Source: Sphingomonadales bacterium | GTDB taxonomy: Bacteria; Pseudomonadota; Alphaproteobacteria; SMXS01 | Length of the DNA: 64,000 nucleotides | Direction of reading: 5' to 3' | Assembly: GCA_022844405.1 (NCBI GenBank) | Contig: JALHLV010000019.1 | Span: 1-64,000 of the forward strand | In this document: positions 18,087 to 25,901 of the stretch, in pieces | How the letters are laid out: each line of letters opens with the position of its first letter | How positions within the stretch are numbered: the first letter of the stretch is position 1 | Notes under the pieces: model-generated | Databases searched by the model: none | What the model was told of the DNA's origin: nothing | Seen by the model: the letters and a program-made list of their open reading frames with translations, nothing else | Position numbers and translations under genes: made by a program

Positions 18087-18228
18087 GGGGCTGGCGTCGA
18101 TGCGCCAGATATCGCTACTCCACATGCATCGGGGCCAAGGCGCTCATCGCCGGTGCCAGCGCACCGCCGTTGCGCTAGGATGCGCTCGCCCGCGGGGACG
18201 GGCGGATTTCGCAACACGGAGAATGTCG

Positions 18229-19188
18229 ATGGCTTTCGGCGCGGATACGACGACGGACGAGGTGCTCCAGGGCATCGATCTCAACGGCAAGCAGGCGCTG
18301 GTGACCGGCGCGTCCACCGGCCTGGGCAAGGAGACGGCGCGGGCGCTGGCCTCGAAGGGAGCGGCGGTCACCATCGCCGCGCGCGACCTGGCCAAGGGCG
18401 AGGCCGCCGCAGCGGAAGTCCGCGCCTCGACCGGCAACCAGAACATCGATGTCGCGCAAGTCGAGCTGTCCGTGCCCGACAGCGTGCGGGCATTCGCGAA
18501 GAAGTGGCTGGCCGGGCACGGCCCGCTCAACCTGCTGGTCAACAATGCGGGTGTCATGGCCTGCCCGCTGACCCGCACGGTGGAAGGCTGGGAGATGCAG
18601 TTCGCGACCAACCATCTGGGCCATTTCCTGCTGACCAACCTGCTGATGCCGGCGCTGAAGGCCGGCGCGCCCGGCCGCATCGTCAACCTCAGTTCGGCCG
18701 GCCACCGGTTCTCCAACGTGGATTTCGACGATATCCACTTCAACAGCCGCGAGTACGAGAAGTGGTCGTCCTACGGCCAGTCGAAAACCGCCAACGTACT
18801 GTTCTCGGTGGCGCTGAACACGCGGCTGGCGCCTTACGGCATCACCGCCAACGCGGTGCATCCGGGTGGCATCCAGACCGAACTGGGCCGCCACCTGACC
18901 CAGTCCGACATCGAGGCGCTGATGAGCCGGGTGACGGCCGCGGGCGGTAGCGGCGGCTTCAAGTTCAAGACCATTCCGGCGGGCGCGGCGACCAGTGTCT
19001 GGGCCGCCACGTCGCCGTCGCTGGAAGGCAAGGGCGGGTTGTACCTGGAGGACTGCAACATCGGCGAGCTGAAGACCGAGCCGACGGCATCGAGCGGCTA
19101 TTTCGCCTACGCCACCGACCCGGTCAACGCCGCCCGGCTGTGGGCGCTGTCCGAAGAAACGCTCGGCGAGAAGTTCGATCTGGGGTAA
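18229..19188 (+). CDS. Short-chain dehydrogenase/reductase (SDR), retinol-dehydrogenase-like
   Basis: An NAD(P)-dependent oxidoreductase with a Rossmann fold. The cofactor loop is TGASTGLG (residues 26-33), followed by NNAGVM (105-110), the catalytic serine in NLSSAGH (Ser155 or Ser156) and YGQSK with Tyr182 and Lys186. The HLGHFLLTNLL segment and long C-terminus are typical of WW-domain oxidoreductase/retinol dehydrogenase-like SDRs. Substrate is unknown. I chose the ATG at 18229 because a GGAG lies 7 bases upstream; an in-frame ATG at 18223 is only 1-2 bases from that site. It precedes a Rieske oxygenase gene by about 105 bases, so the two may act on related compounds. Confidence 0.88.
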   Translation: MAFGADTTTDEVLQGIDLNGKQALVTGASTGLGKETARALASKGAAVTIAARDLAKGEAAAAEVRASTGNQNIDVAQVELSVPDSVRAFAKKWLAGHGPLNLLVNNAGVMACPLTRTVEGWEMQFATNHLGHFLLTNLLMPALKAGAPGRIVNLSSAGHRFSNVDFDDIHFNSREYEKWSSYGQSKTANVLFSVALNTRLAPYGITANAVHPGGIQTELGRHLTQSDIEALMSRVTAAGGSGGFKFKTIPAGAATSVWAATSPSLEGKGGLYLEDCNIGELKTEPTASSGYFAYATDPVNAARLWALSEETLGEKFDLG

Positions 19189-19293
19189 AGGTTTCCACGC
19201 GCCGGCGCCGGAACCCCTGTAATCCGCCATAAAACCGGCCCGGACGCGCGAAACTCTATCAATCGGCGGGCACCCGCGTTAGGGTTGGCCGGA

Positions 19294-20439
19294 ATGGTCC
19301 TTGGACCGCCCCTTTCGGAGAAGATCGGCTTGGCCCAGGATCGTCACTCCCTTGCCGCCCATGACACCGTCGACCTGCGCAAGGTCGATTCCCACCCGGA
19401 TCACTGGTATCCGCTGGCTTGGTCGGACGAGCTGAAGCCGGGAAAGACCCTGGGCCGCCGCCTCATGGGCGAGCCCATTGTGCTCTACCGCGGCGCATCG
19501 GGCAGCGTGTTCGCGCTCGAGGACCGCTGCGCCCACCGCCAGGTGCCGCTGAGCGTCGGCGTCGTCGACGGCGACGTGCTGAAATGCGGCTATCACGGCT
19601 GGGCCTATGACTGCTCGGGCAAGTGCATCGACGTGCCCTATTTCGGCATGGAGAAGCTGCCCAACGGCGTGCGCGCCTATCCGGCGCGCGAGATCGACGG
19701 CCTGATCTTCGCGTTCCCCGGCGATCCCGCTCTGGCGGACGCCGCCGCGCCGGCGTCGCTGGGTTCGGCGATGAACCGGGACTACAAGACCCGCAAGCTC
19801 AACCGCGAGGTCGACTGCCACTACACGTTCATGCACGAGAACCTGTTCGACATGAACCACCAGTTCCTCCACCGCAAGAACATGGGCACCATCAAGGCCA
19901 AGTGCCTGGGCAAGCGCGGCGGCGACACCTGGTGCGAAGTGGATTACACCTTCGACCGCACCGGCGGCCGCGCCAGCATGGGCGAGACGGTGATCGTCGA
20001 CCTGGTGCGCAGCCGCGGCGGCAAGCAGAAGAACCTCAACGACCTGATGACCATCCGCACCGAATACCCCTACCAGCGCCTCAAGGTTTGGGTCGGCAAG
20101 GAAGTGGGTGGCGACCTCGAACCGGTGCTGGATGTGTGGCTGGCCTACACGCCGCTCGACAAGGAGCAGCGCACCAACCGCACCTTCGGCTATCTGTCGG
20201 TGAAGAAGCCGCCGGTGCCGGGGCTGATCCACGTGGTGTGGCCGTTCGTGACCTGGTTCACCGAACGCATCTTCACCGAGGACAAGACCATCGTGCAGCT
20301 CGAGCAGGCCGCCCACGACGCGCAAGGGACCGACTGGAACAACGAGGTGTTCCCGCCGATCCGCGACCTGCGCGCCCTGCTGGCCCGCCAGGGACGGCCG
20401 CTCGAAGTCGGTGCCAGATCGTCGGTCGCCGCCGAATAG
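19294..20439 (+). CDS. Rieske [2Fe-2S] aromatic-ring-type oxygenase, catalytic subunit
   Basis: A 381-residue Rieske non-haem iron oxygenase. The Rieske cluster ligands are Cys79 and His81 (CAHRQVPLS) plus Cys98 and His101 (CGYHGW). The mononuclear iron site is visible in ENLFDMNHQFLHRK, with the usual Asp and two His. Organisation is that of the single-component alpha subunits related to VanA and PaO, which demethylate or hydroxylate aromatic or polycyclic substrates. No ferredoxin reductase partner gene is adjacent. The ATG at 19294 is chosen; an upstream TTG at 19285 and an internal TTG at 19330 are weaker. Substrate cannot be deduced. Confidence 0.88.
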   Translation: MVLGPPLSEKIGLAQDRHSLAAHDTVDLRKVDSHPDHWYPLAWSDELKPGKTLGRRLMGEPIVLYRGASGSVFALEDRCAHRQVPLSVGVVDGDVLKCGYHGWAYDCSGKCIDVPYFGMEKLPNGVRAYPAREIDGLIFAFPGDPALADAAAPASLGSAMNRDYKTRKLNREVDCHYTFMHENLFDMNHQFLHRKNMGTIKAKCLGKRGGDTWCEVDYTFDRTGGRASMGETVIVDLVRSRGGKQKNLNDLMTIRTEYPYQRLKVWVGKEVGGDLEPVLDVWLAYTPLDKEQRTNRTFGYLSVKKPPVPGLIHVVWPFVTWFTERIFTEDKTIVQLEQAAHDAQGTDWNNEVFPPIRDLRALLARQGRPLEVGARSSVAAE

Positions 20440-20530
20440 CCAGAAATTTCGCCGCCCGGCTGGTCCGCGTTCGCACGCGCGCCACATTATCCGTTCACAC
20501 TGCATTTTTTCAGCACAGCAGGAGTTCGGC

Positions 20531-20956
20531 ATGAGCACATATGGGTCGGCCAAGTGGCAGGGCGGCATCAGGGACGGCAAGGGCGCCATCTCCACCAAGA
20601 GCGGCGCACTGACGGAATACCCCTACGGGTTCGCCAGCCGGTTCGAGGGCAAGCCCGGCACCAACCCGGAAGAACTGATCGGCGCCGCCCACGCGGGCTG
20701 CTTCACCATGGCGCTGTCGCTGATCCTGGGCGAGGCCGGTCTCACCGCCGAACGCATGGAAACCAGGGCCGACGTGACCCTGGTGAAGCAGGCGGACGGC
20801 TATGCGATCACCGCAGTGCACCTGACCCTGACCGGCAAGGTGCCGGGCGCGGACCAGGCCAGGTTCGAGGAACTGGCGGGTAAGGCGAAGGTCGGCTGCC
20901 CTGTCTCCAAACTGCTGAACGCCGAGATCACGCTCGAGGTGACGCTCGAGGCCTGA
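20531..20956 (+). CDS. osmC: OsmC-family peroxiredoxin
   Basis: A 141-residue OsmC-type thiol peroxidase that detoxifies organic hydroperoxides. The two redox cysteines are Cys57 in GAAHAGCFTMAL and Cys123 in AKVGCPVSKLLNAEI. The N-terminal MSTYGSAKWQGG and TNPEELIGAAHA blocks match classical OsmC rather than Ohr. A GGAG ribosome site precedes the ATG. It is one of three OsmC-superfamily genes in this window. The downstream gene is convergent. Confidence 0.93.
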   Translation: MSTYGSAKWQGGIRDGKGAISTKSGALTEYPYGFASRFEGKPGTNPEELIGAAHAGCFTMALSLILGEAGLTAERMETRADVTLVKQADGYAITAVHLTLTGKVPGADQARFEELAGKAKVGCPVSKLLNAEITLEVTLEA

Positions 20957-20982
20957 GTCCGGTCTACGGTCGGTCCGCCGCG

Positions 20983-22098
20983 TCAGGGCGCCGGCTTGAG
21001 CCGCAGCAGCTTTCCGCCCTCGCCGTCGGTCACGATGTACAGCAGGCCGTCGGGACCAACCCGCACGTCGCGGATGCGCTCGTTCATGTCCTTCAGCATG
21101 GTTTCCTCGCCGACCACCTTGCCGTCCCGCATGTCGACCCGGTGGAGACTGCGCTCGGCGAGTGCGCTGACGAAAATATCGCCGTCCCATCGCGGGAACG
21201 CCGCGCCGCGATAGATCGCCAGGCCGCTGGGCGCGATCGACGGCGTCCAGCCGGCCAGGCCGTCCCTGGTGCCCTTGTAGGTCTGGAACGGGGTGATGTA
21301 GGCGCCCGAGTAATCCATGCCCTTGGTTGCCAGCGGCCAGCCATAGTTGGCGCCCTTCTCGATCAGGTTGAGTTCGTCGCCGCCGCGCGGTCCGTGCTCG
21401 TGCGCGTACAGCCGGCCGGTGGCGGCATCGAACACGACACCCTGCGCGTTGCGGTGACCATAGCTCCAGATCTCGGGCCTGGCGTCCTTGCGGCCGACGA
21501 ACGGGTTGTCGCCGGGTACGGTGCCGTCGTCGTTCAGCCGCACGATCTTGCCGAAATGGTTGCTCAGAACCTGCGCCTGCTCGCGGTAGTTGAAGCCATC
21601 GCCGCCGGTGACGACCAGCGTGCCGTCGGGCAGCCAGGCCATGCGTCCTCCATAGTGGACCGCTGTCGAACGTCCGGGTTCGCTCTCGAAGATCACGGTA
21701 AGGTCTCGCAGCGCCGCGCCGTCGAGCCGGGCGCGCGCGACCCGCAGCGCATTGCCGTCCTTGCCCTTGGCGGCGTAGGACAGGTAGACCAGCCGGTTCT
21801 CGGCGAATTTGGGATGCGGCAGCGCCTCGAACAGGCCGCCCTGGCCGGCGAACACCACGGCAGGGACTCCGGCGACCGGCGAGGACAGCTTGCCGTCCCG
21901 GACGATCCAGAGCTTGCCCTTCATGCCGGTCAGCAGCATGGCGCCGTCCGGCAGGAACGACACGCTCCACGGGTGGTCAAGGCCGGTCAGAACCGTCTCG
22001 GCGACGTAATCCTTCGCGGCGCTGGCCGGGGCGGCGCCCCACAACATCAGGCAGCAGGCGATGGCGGCCACCACGGGCCGCCGCTTTGCGATTGTCAT
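20983..22098 (-). CDS. Exported PQQ-dependent sugar dehydrogenase (aldose sugar dehydrogenase-like)
   Basis: A 371-residue six-bladed beta-propeller of the glucose/sorbosone dehydrogenase family (soluble GDH and YliI/Asd type). A signal peptide covers about residues 1-28 and ends ASA. Landmarks are TGLDHPWSVSFLPDGAML, GGDGFNYREQAQ, the SYGHRNAQGVVFD blade and AHEHGPRGGDELNLIEKGANYGWP, which match the PQQ and calcium-binding propeller loops. It would oxidise sugars in the periplasm and pass electrons to the respiratory chain. I take the ATG at 22098 because AAGG lies 6 bases upstream; the ATG at 22104 abuts that site. Longer frames upstream lack signal-peptide character. Confidence 0.88.
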   Translation of the reverse strand: MTIAKRRPVVAAIACCLMLWGAAPASAAKDYVAETVLTGLDHPWSVSFLPDGAMLLTGMKGKLWIVRDGKLSSPVAGVPAVVFAGQGGLFEALPHPKFAENRLVYLSYAAKGKDGNALRVARARLDGAALRDLTVIFESEPGRSTAVHYGGRMAWLPDGTLVVTGGDGFNYREQAQVLSNHFGKIVRLNDDGTVPGDNPFVGRKDARPEIWSYGHRNAQGVVFDAATGRLYAHEHGPRGGDELNLIEKGANYGWPLATKGMDYSGAYITPFQTYKGTRDGLAGWTPSIAPSGLAIYRGAAFPRWDGDIFVSALAERSLHRVDMRDGKVVGEETMLKDMNERIRDVRVGPDGLLYIVTDGEGGKLLRLKPAP

Positions 22099-22174
22099 GG
22101 ACATCCTTCCCTCGACCCCTAAAGATCGGCCCACATTACCGCATGGTACGCAAAAGGGAACCGGGGAGAGGGAT

Positions 22175-22630
22175 GTGAGAATACTCAGGCTGCTTCTGGC
22201 GTTCATCGTCGCTGTCGGGCTCACCGTCGTACTCGCGGTCGCGGCGCACAGCCAGTTCGTGATGGCCGGCCTGCGCGGCCTGGGTGCCGAGATCGGCGCC
22301 AGCGAAGCGCTGCGCGTCACCATCCACGACATCGTCGGCATGGCGCCGATGTACGCCATGTTCATCGCCGGCGCGCTGCTGCTGGCGTTCCTGATCGCCG
22401 GCTTCCTGTGGCCCAGGCTCAAGGTGCCGCGGGCACTCGGCTACGCCATCGGCGGCGGGGCGGCGATCGGGCTGATGCTGTTCCTCATGCGGGAAATGCT
22501 GGGCGTCGCGGTGGTAGGGGGCGCGCGCACGCCGGCCGGTTTCGCCGCCCAATGCGCGGTCGGCGCCATCGGCGGGCTGGTGTTCGCGCTGCTGTCGCGG
22601 CGTCAGGCCGGCCGCGCCACACCCATGTAG
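22175..22630 (+). CDS. Small four-helix integral membrane protein of unknown function
   Basis: A 151-residue protein made almost entirely of four hydrophobic helices: residues 3-25, 50-72, 80-100 and 125-145 approximately. Charged residues are limited to short loops and the C-terminal SRRQAGRATPM tail. I do not recognise the family and see no catalytic residues. The start is a GTG at 22175, supported by a GGAGAGG ribosome site about 5 bases upstream; the open frame extends to 22061 without a better signal. It is divergent from the PQQ dehydrogenase (77-base gap), and its last 28 bases overlap the convergent methyltransferase gene. Confidence 0.75.
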   Translation: MRILRLLLAFIVAVGLTVVLAVAAHSQFVMAGLRGLGAEIGASEALRVTIHDIVGMAPMYAMFIAGALLLAFLIAGFLWPRLKVPRALGYAIGGGAAIGLMLFLMREMLGVAVVGGARTPAGFAAQCAVGAIGGLVFALLSRRQAGRATPM

Positions 22631-23217
22631 AAATAGGTCATGGGTTTCAGCCCGGGACGATAGCTGGCCTCCAGCTCGTCGATGCGGAAGCCCGCGCCGG
22701 CGATGATCTGGTCCATCTTGCGGTTGAGGTTGCAGCCGCCGGCGATGCTCGGCCACACCTTGTTCAGGCGGTTCTGCCACGTCACCACGCCCGGATCGGG
22801 CGCCTTGCCGTGTTCGACGAAGAACAGCTCGGCGCCCGGCTTCAGCACGCGGCGCACCTCGCGCAGCGCGGCGGACGGATCGGGAATGGTGCACAGCGTC
22901 CAGGTGATCACTGCACAGTCGAAACTGGCGTCATCGAGCGGCAGCCCCTCGGCCGACACCTGGCGGAAGTCGACCGGAAAGCGCACCGACGCGGCGTGCT
23001 TCTTCGCCATCTCGCCCAGCTCGATACCCGGATCGACGCCCGTGACGCTTTCGACCGCCGGGCCGTAGAACGGCAGGTTGAGGCCCGAGCCGATGCCGAT
23101 CTCCAGCACCTTGCCGTGGGCGCGCGGCACCAGCCGGGCGCGCTCCTCGGCAATCACGCCCATGGACATGCAGCAGTTCAGCAGCTTTGGCAGGATGCGC
23201 GAATCATAGAAGCCCAT
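22603..23217 (-). CDS. Class I SAM-dependent methyltransferase (UbiE/METTL7-like)
   Basis: A 204-residue methyltransferase with motif I VLEIGIGSGLNLPFY (about 37-51), an acidic post-I residue in VTGVDPG, LPLDDASFDCAVITWTLCTIPD (motif IV) and VRRVLKPGAELFFVEHG. The overall pattern matches small phospholipid or thiol methyltransferases of the METTL7 type. The acceptor is unknown. Its start lies 8 bases after the stop of the SRPBCC gene, so it is the last member of the minus-strand run that starts near 27308. Its 3' end overlaps the convergent membrane protein gene by 28 bases. Confidence 0.88.
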   Translation of the reverse strand: MGFYDSRILPKLLNCCMSMGVIAEERARLVPRAHGKVLEIGIGSGLNLPFYGPAVESVTGVDPGIELGEMAKKHAASVRFPVDFRQVSAEGLPLDDASFDCAVITWTLCTIPDPSAALREVRRVLKPGAELFFVEHGKAPDPGVVTWQNRLNKVWPSIAGGCNLNRKMDQIIAGAGFRIDELEASYRPGLKPMTYFYMGVARPA

Positions 23218-23225
23218 GGCAGCTG

Positions 23226-23648
23226 CTAATCCTCCGCCTCGACGATGGCGGCGAGGCGCTTGAGATCGGCCGCCACCGAGCGCCGCAGCATCCAGGCCAT
23301 GCCCGGTACGGCGAACGCCGCGCTGCCTCTGTTCAGGATGCCGGCCACGGCGCCGCCAGGCGCTGGACCGACGCTATACCGTACATGCCCCTTCATGGGA
23401 CCCTCGACGAAGCGCATGGAGAGCAGCGTGTCCGGTTCGAATTCGTCGACCTCGGTGACCCAGTGGAACTTCCGGCCGAGAAAGCCGCCGTCCCGCCGCA
23501 CCCGGCTGCCCAAGGCAACCGCCCCCGGCGTAAGCCGCTGGACCGCCTTGGCGCCGCCGATCCAGCGTGGATCGTTATCCGGATCGAACATCACCCTGGC
23601 GACCGCCTCCGGCGACGCGCGTATCTCCCTCTCTACCAGCACATCCAT
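23226..23648 (-). CDS. SRPBCC-fold (polyketide cyclase/START-like) protein
   Basis: A 140-residue protein with the SRPBCC pattern: VLVEREIRASPEAVARVMFDP, WIGGAKAVQRLTPG, a mid-domain strand EVDEFEPDTLLSMRFVEGP and a long C-terminal helix with LKRLAAIVEAE. The fold forms a hydrophobic cavity that binds lipids or other nonpolar ligands. The ATG at 23648 is preferred because GGGGAGG lies 9 bases upstream; a GTG at 23666 would overlap that site. It sits between the MDR dehydrogenase and methyltransferase genes in the same run, but its ligand is unknown. Confidence 0.82.
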   Translation of the reverse strand: MDVLVEREIRASPEAVARVMFDPDNDPRWIGGAKAVQRLTPGAVALGSRVRRDGGFLGRKFHWVTEVDEFEPDTLLSMRFVEGPMKGHVRYSVGPAPGGAVAGILNRGSAAFAVPGMAWMLRRSVAADLKRLAAIVEAED

Positions 23649-23703
23649 GGCACCGAGCCTCCCCACCGCGGAAGTTTACCATGAAGGTGAAGCGCAGACG
23701 ATG

Positions 23704-24729
23704 CTACCTCGCGATCTCGACCACGATCTTGCCGACGACGGTCTGCGCGGTCATGGCGGCGAAGGCATCCTTCGCGCTGTCGAAGCCGAAGCGGGCGCCG
23801 ATCACCGGCTGGAGCCTGGCGGCGTCGATCGCCTCGCACATGTCCTCGAACCAGTCGCGGCTGCCGACCGAGATGCCGTTGACGTGCGCGCTCTTGCCCA
23901 TGATGTGGGCGGTCGGCATTTCGCCGCCCGTGCCGCCGGTGAGCACGCCGATCACGCCGATGAAACCGCCGATGCGGATCGCCTTAAGCGACTCCAGCAT
24001 GGTGCCGACCCCGCCCACCTCGACGACGATGTCGGCGCCGCCGCCACGCGTCAGCTTCTGGACCTCGGCGCCCCATTTCGGCGTGGTCTTGTAGTTGATG
24101 AGGATGCCCGCGCCGAGCTGACTGGCCTGCTGCAGTTTCTCGTCCGAAGACGAGGTGGCGACGACCTTGGCGCCCGCCATTCGCGCGAACTGCAGCGCGA
24201 ACATGGAAACGCCGCCGGTGCCCTGGACCACGACCGTGTCGCCCGCCTTCAATCTGCCGGTGCAGAACAGCGTGTTCCAGGCGGTGAGCCCGGCACACGG
24301 CAGCGTCGCCACCTCGGCGTCGGTCAGGTGCGCCGGCACCTTCGACACGCCGCGCTCCTCCAGACACATATATTCCTGCAGGCAGCCGTCGAGCCCGGCG
24401 CCCAGCGCGGTGTTGATGTATTCGGCCTTGCGCGGCCCGGTGAGCCAGTCCTGGAAAAACAGCGGCGCCACCCGGTCGCCCACCGCCACGCGGGTGACGC
24501 CGGCGCCGATCTCGACCACCTCGCCGCAGCCGTCCGAGCACGGCACCACGGCCGGCAGGCGCGGCGCGGCATACTGGCCCTTCACCACGGCAGTGTCGCG
24601 GTAGTTGAGGCTGGCCGCCTTCATCCTCAGCAGCACCTGGCCCGGGCCCGGCTTCGGGACCTCCCGCTCGACCAGCTTCAAATTCTCCCAGCCTGGTTCC
24701 TCGGACACCCACGCGCGCATCGTCGCCAT
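23704..24729 (-). CDS. Zinc-free MDR-family NAD(P)-dependent alcohol dehydrogenase/quinone reductase
   Basis: A 341-residue medium-chain dehydrogenase/reductase. The N-terminal GroES-like domain has PGPGQVLLRMKAASLNYRD and GCGEVVEIGAGVTRVAVGDRV. The Rossmann domain has VVVQGTGGVSMFALQFARMAGAKVVATSSSDEKL. The usual zinc ligands of alcohol dehydrogenases are absent (SLNYRD replaces the catalytic CxH region), which points to a quinone-oxidoreductase-like subgroup. Start and stop are two bases from the upstream amidohydrolase stop, so the two are co-translated. Substrate unknown. Confidence 0.9.
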   Translation of the reverse strand: MATMRAWVSEEPGWENLKLVEREVPKPGPGQVLLRMKAASLNYRDTAVVKGQYAAPRLPAVVPCSDGCGEVVEIGAGVTRVAVGDRVAPLFFQDWLTGPRKAEYINTALGAGLDGCLQEYMCLEERGVSKVPAHLTDAEVATLPCAGLTAWNTLFCTGRLKAGDTVVVQGTGGVSMFALQFARMAGAKVVATSSSDEKLQQASQLGAGILINYKTTPKWGAEVQKLTRGGGADIVVEVGGVGTMLESLKAIRIGGFIGVIGVLTGGTGGEMPTAHIMGKSAHVNGISVGSRDWFEDMCEAIDAARLQPVIGARFGFDSAKDAFAAMTAQTVVGKIVVEIAR

Positions 24730-24731
24730 CG

Positions 24732-25625
24732 TCAATCTCCCCTGTTGGTGGCGGCGATCATATCGGCCAGCCCGTAAACCGCCACCGCGTTGTCGCGCAG
24801 GAACGGCGCCCAGAGAGTGTCGCGCAGCGGCAGGTCGTGCATCTCGCCGAACACCCGGTCCCAGCCGAGCAGCGGGTAATACCCCGCGAACAGCAGCTTG
24901 TTCGGCGAGCGCTTGTTGCAGAAGTCCAGGACGTCGCGCGGGTAGTATTTCGGCGCGAATGCCGAGGTGGAATAGAACAGGTTCGGCCACTTCAGCAGCA
25001 GCTTGCACACCAGCCCGGTCCAGGGCTCGCCGCCATGGCGCATCACCACCTTCAGCTCGGGGAAGAACCAGGCGATCTCGTCGAGCAGCCCGGGATGCTG
25101 GAACTTGTAGGGCACACGCGGCCCCGGCACGCCGACGAACACGTTGATCGGCAGGCCCAGCTCGATGCACTTGGCATAGACCGGGTACCACTTCCTGTCG
25201 TCGATGGCGGCGGGCGGGTTGATGAATCCCGGCGCCACGGTGACCGACTTCACGTTGCGGTGGAGTTTCACTACCTGCTCGATGGCGCGCACCGCGTCCA
25301 TGCCCCGGTTGCAGTCGATCCACACCTCGCCGATGAACCGGTCGGGCCAGCGCTCGAACAGCGCCAGCGCCGGTTCAGGATTGTCCGGGTCGATCCTGAT
25401 CTGCGAGATCGCCACGTTGTGGGCGTCCATGGATGCGACCACCTGCGCCGGGTCCTTCGCCTCGTCCTTGCGGCCGCCGCCGTCGCCGAACAGATATTCG
25501 ACCGGGCTGCCCTTGGCCGGTGCGCCCTTTGCCGGCGACGCCAGCCGGCTGCTCCAGGCCTCGCCCTCGCCCAGCGGCAGCGACACCATCAGGTCGATGG
25601 CGGGAATCGACGTCGGACGCGGCAT
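24732..25625 (-). CDS. Amidohydrolase-2 family (ACMSD-like TIM barrel) protein
   Basis: This 297-residue protein matches the amidohydrolase-2 family, metal-dependent hydrolases or decarboxylases of aromatic and lactone acids. Visible blocks are IPAIDLMVSLPLGEGEAW at the start (in place of the common DxHxH), VAPGFINPPAAIDD, PINVFVG, VVMRHGGEPWT and a C-terminal LLFAGYYPLLGWDRVFGE where many members have an FGSD-type motif. Some canonical metal ligands are therefore substituted, so catalytic activity is uncertain. Gene order suggests work with the MDR oxidoreductase 2 bases downstream and the aldehyde dehydrogenase upstream. Confidence 0.82.
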   Translation of the reverse strand: MPRPTSIPAIDLMVSLPLGEGEAWSSRLASPAKGAPAKGSPVEYLFGDGGGRKDEAKDPAQVVASMDAHNVAISQIRIDPDNPEPALALFERWPDRFIGEVWIDCNRGMDAVRAIEQVVKLHRNVKSVTVAPGFINPPAAIDDRKWYPVYAKCIELGLPINVFVGVPGPRVPYKFQHPGLLDEIAWFFPELKVVMRHGGEPWTGLVCKLLLKWPNLFYSTSAFAPKYYPRDVLDFCNKRSPNKLLFAGYYPLLGWDRVFGEMHDLPLRDTLWAPFLRDNAVAVYGLADMIAATNRGD

Positions 25626-25653
25626 GGGCTTTCCCTCTCTTGATGCCGGGATG

Positions 25654-25860
25654 CTAGTCTTTCAGCATGTTCATGGCGGCCTGGCGTTCGCCGGGCTTCA
25701 GCTTCAGGAACAGGGCGCGTGCCTTCTTGATGTCGCCGGCCTCGCCGGTCTCCGAGGCGGTGCGCAGCGCCACCACCGTCGGATGGGCGGCGTTGAGGAT
25801 GAAGGTCAGCGCCTTGGCCAGGCGGCCCATGGCCACGCGGTCGATGGCGGTTTCGGTCAT
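25654..25860 (-). CDS. Small conserved-looking protein of unknown function
   Basis: A 68-residue protein, mostly helical, with the pattern MGRLAKALTFILNAAHPTVVALRTASE and IKKARALFLKLKPGERQAAMNMLKD. It has no membrane helix, cysteine or known motif, and I do not recognise it. It is kept because it is co-directional with calB (42 bases upstream) and the amidohydrolase (29 bases downstream), leaving no other gene in the gap, and the composition fits coding sequence. Confidence 0.6.
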   Translation of the reverse strand: MTETAIDRVAMGRLAKALTFILNAAHPTVVALRTASETGEAGDIKKARALFLKLKPGERQAAMNMLKD

Positions 25861-25901
25861 GCGGACGGTCCCGATGCGGTTTCCGGTCGAGAGGTTCTAG
25901 C

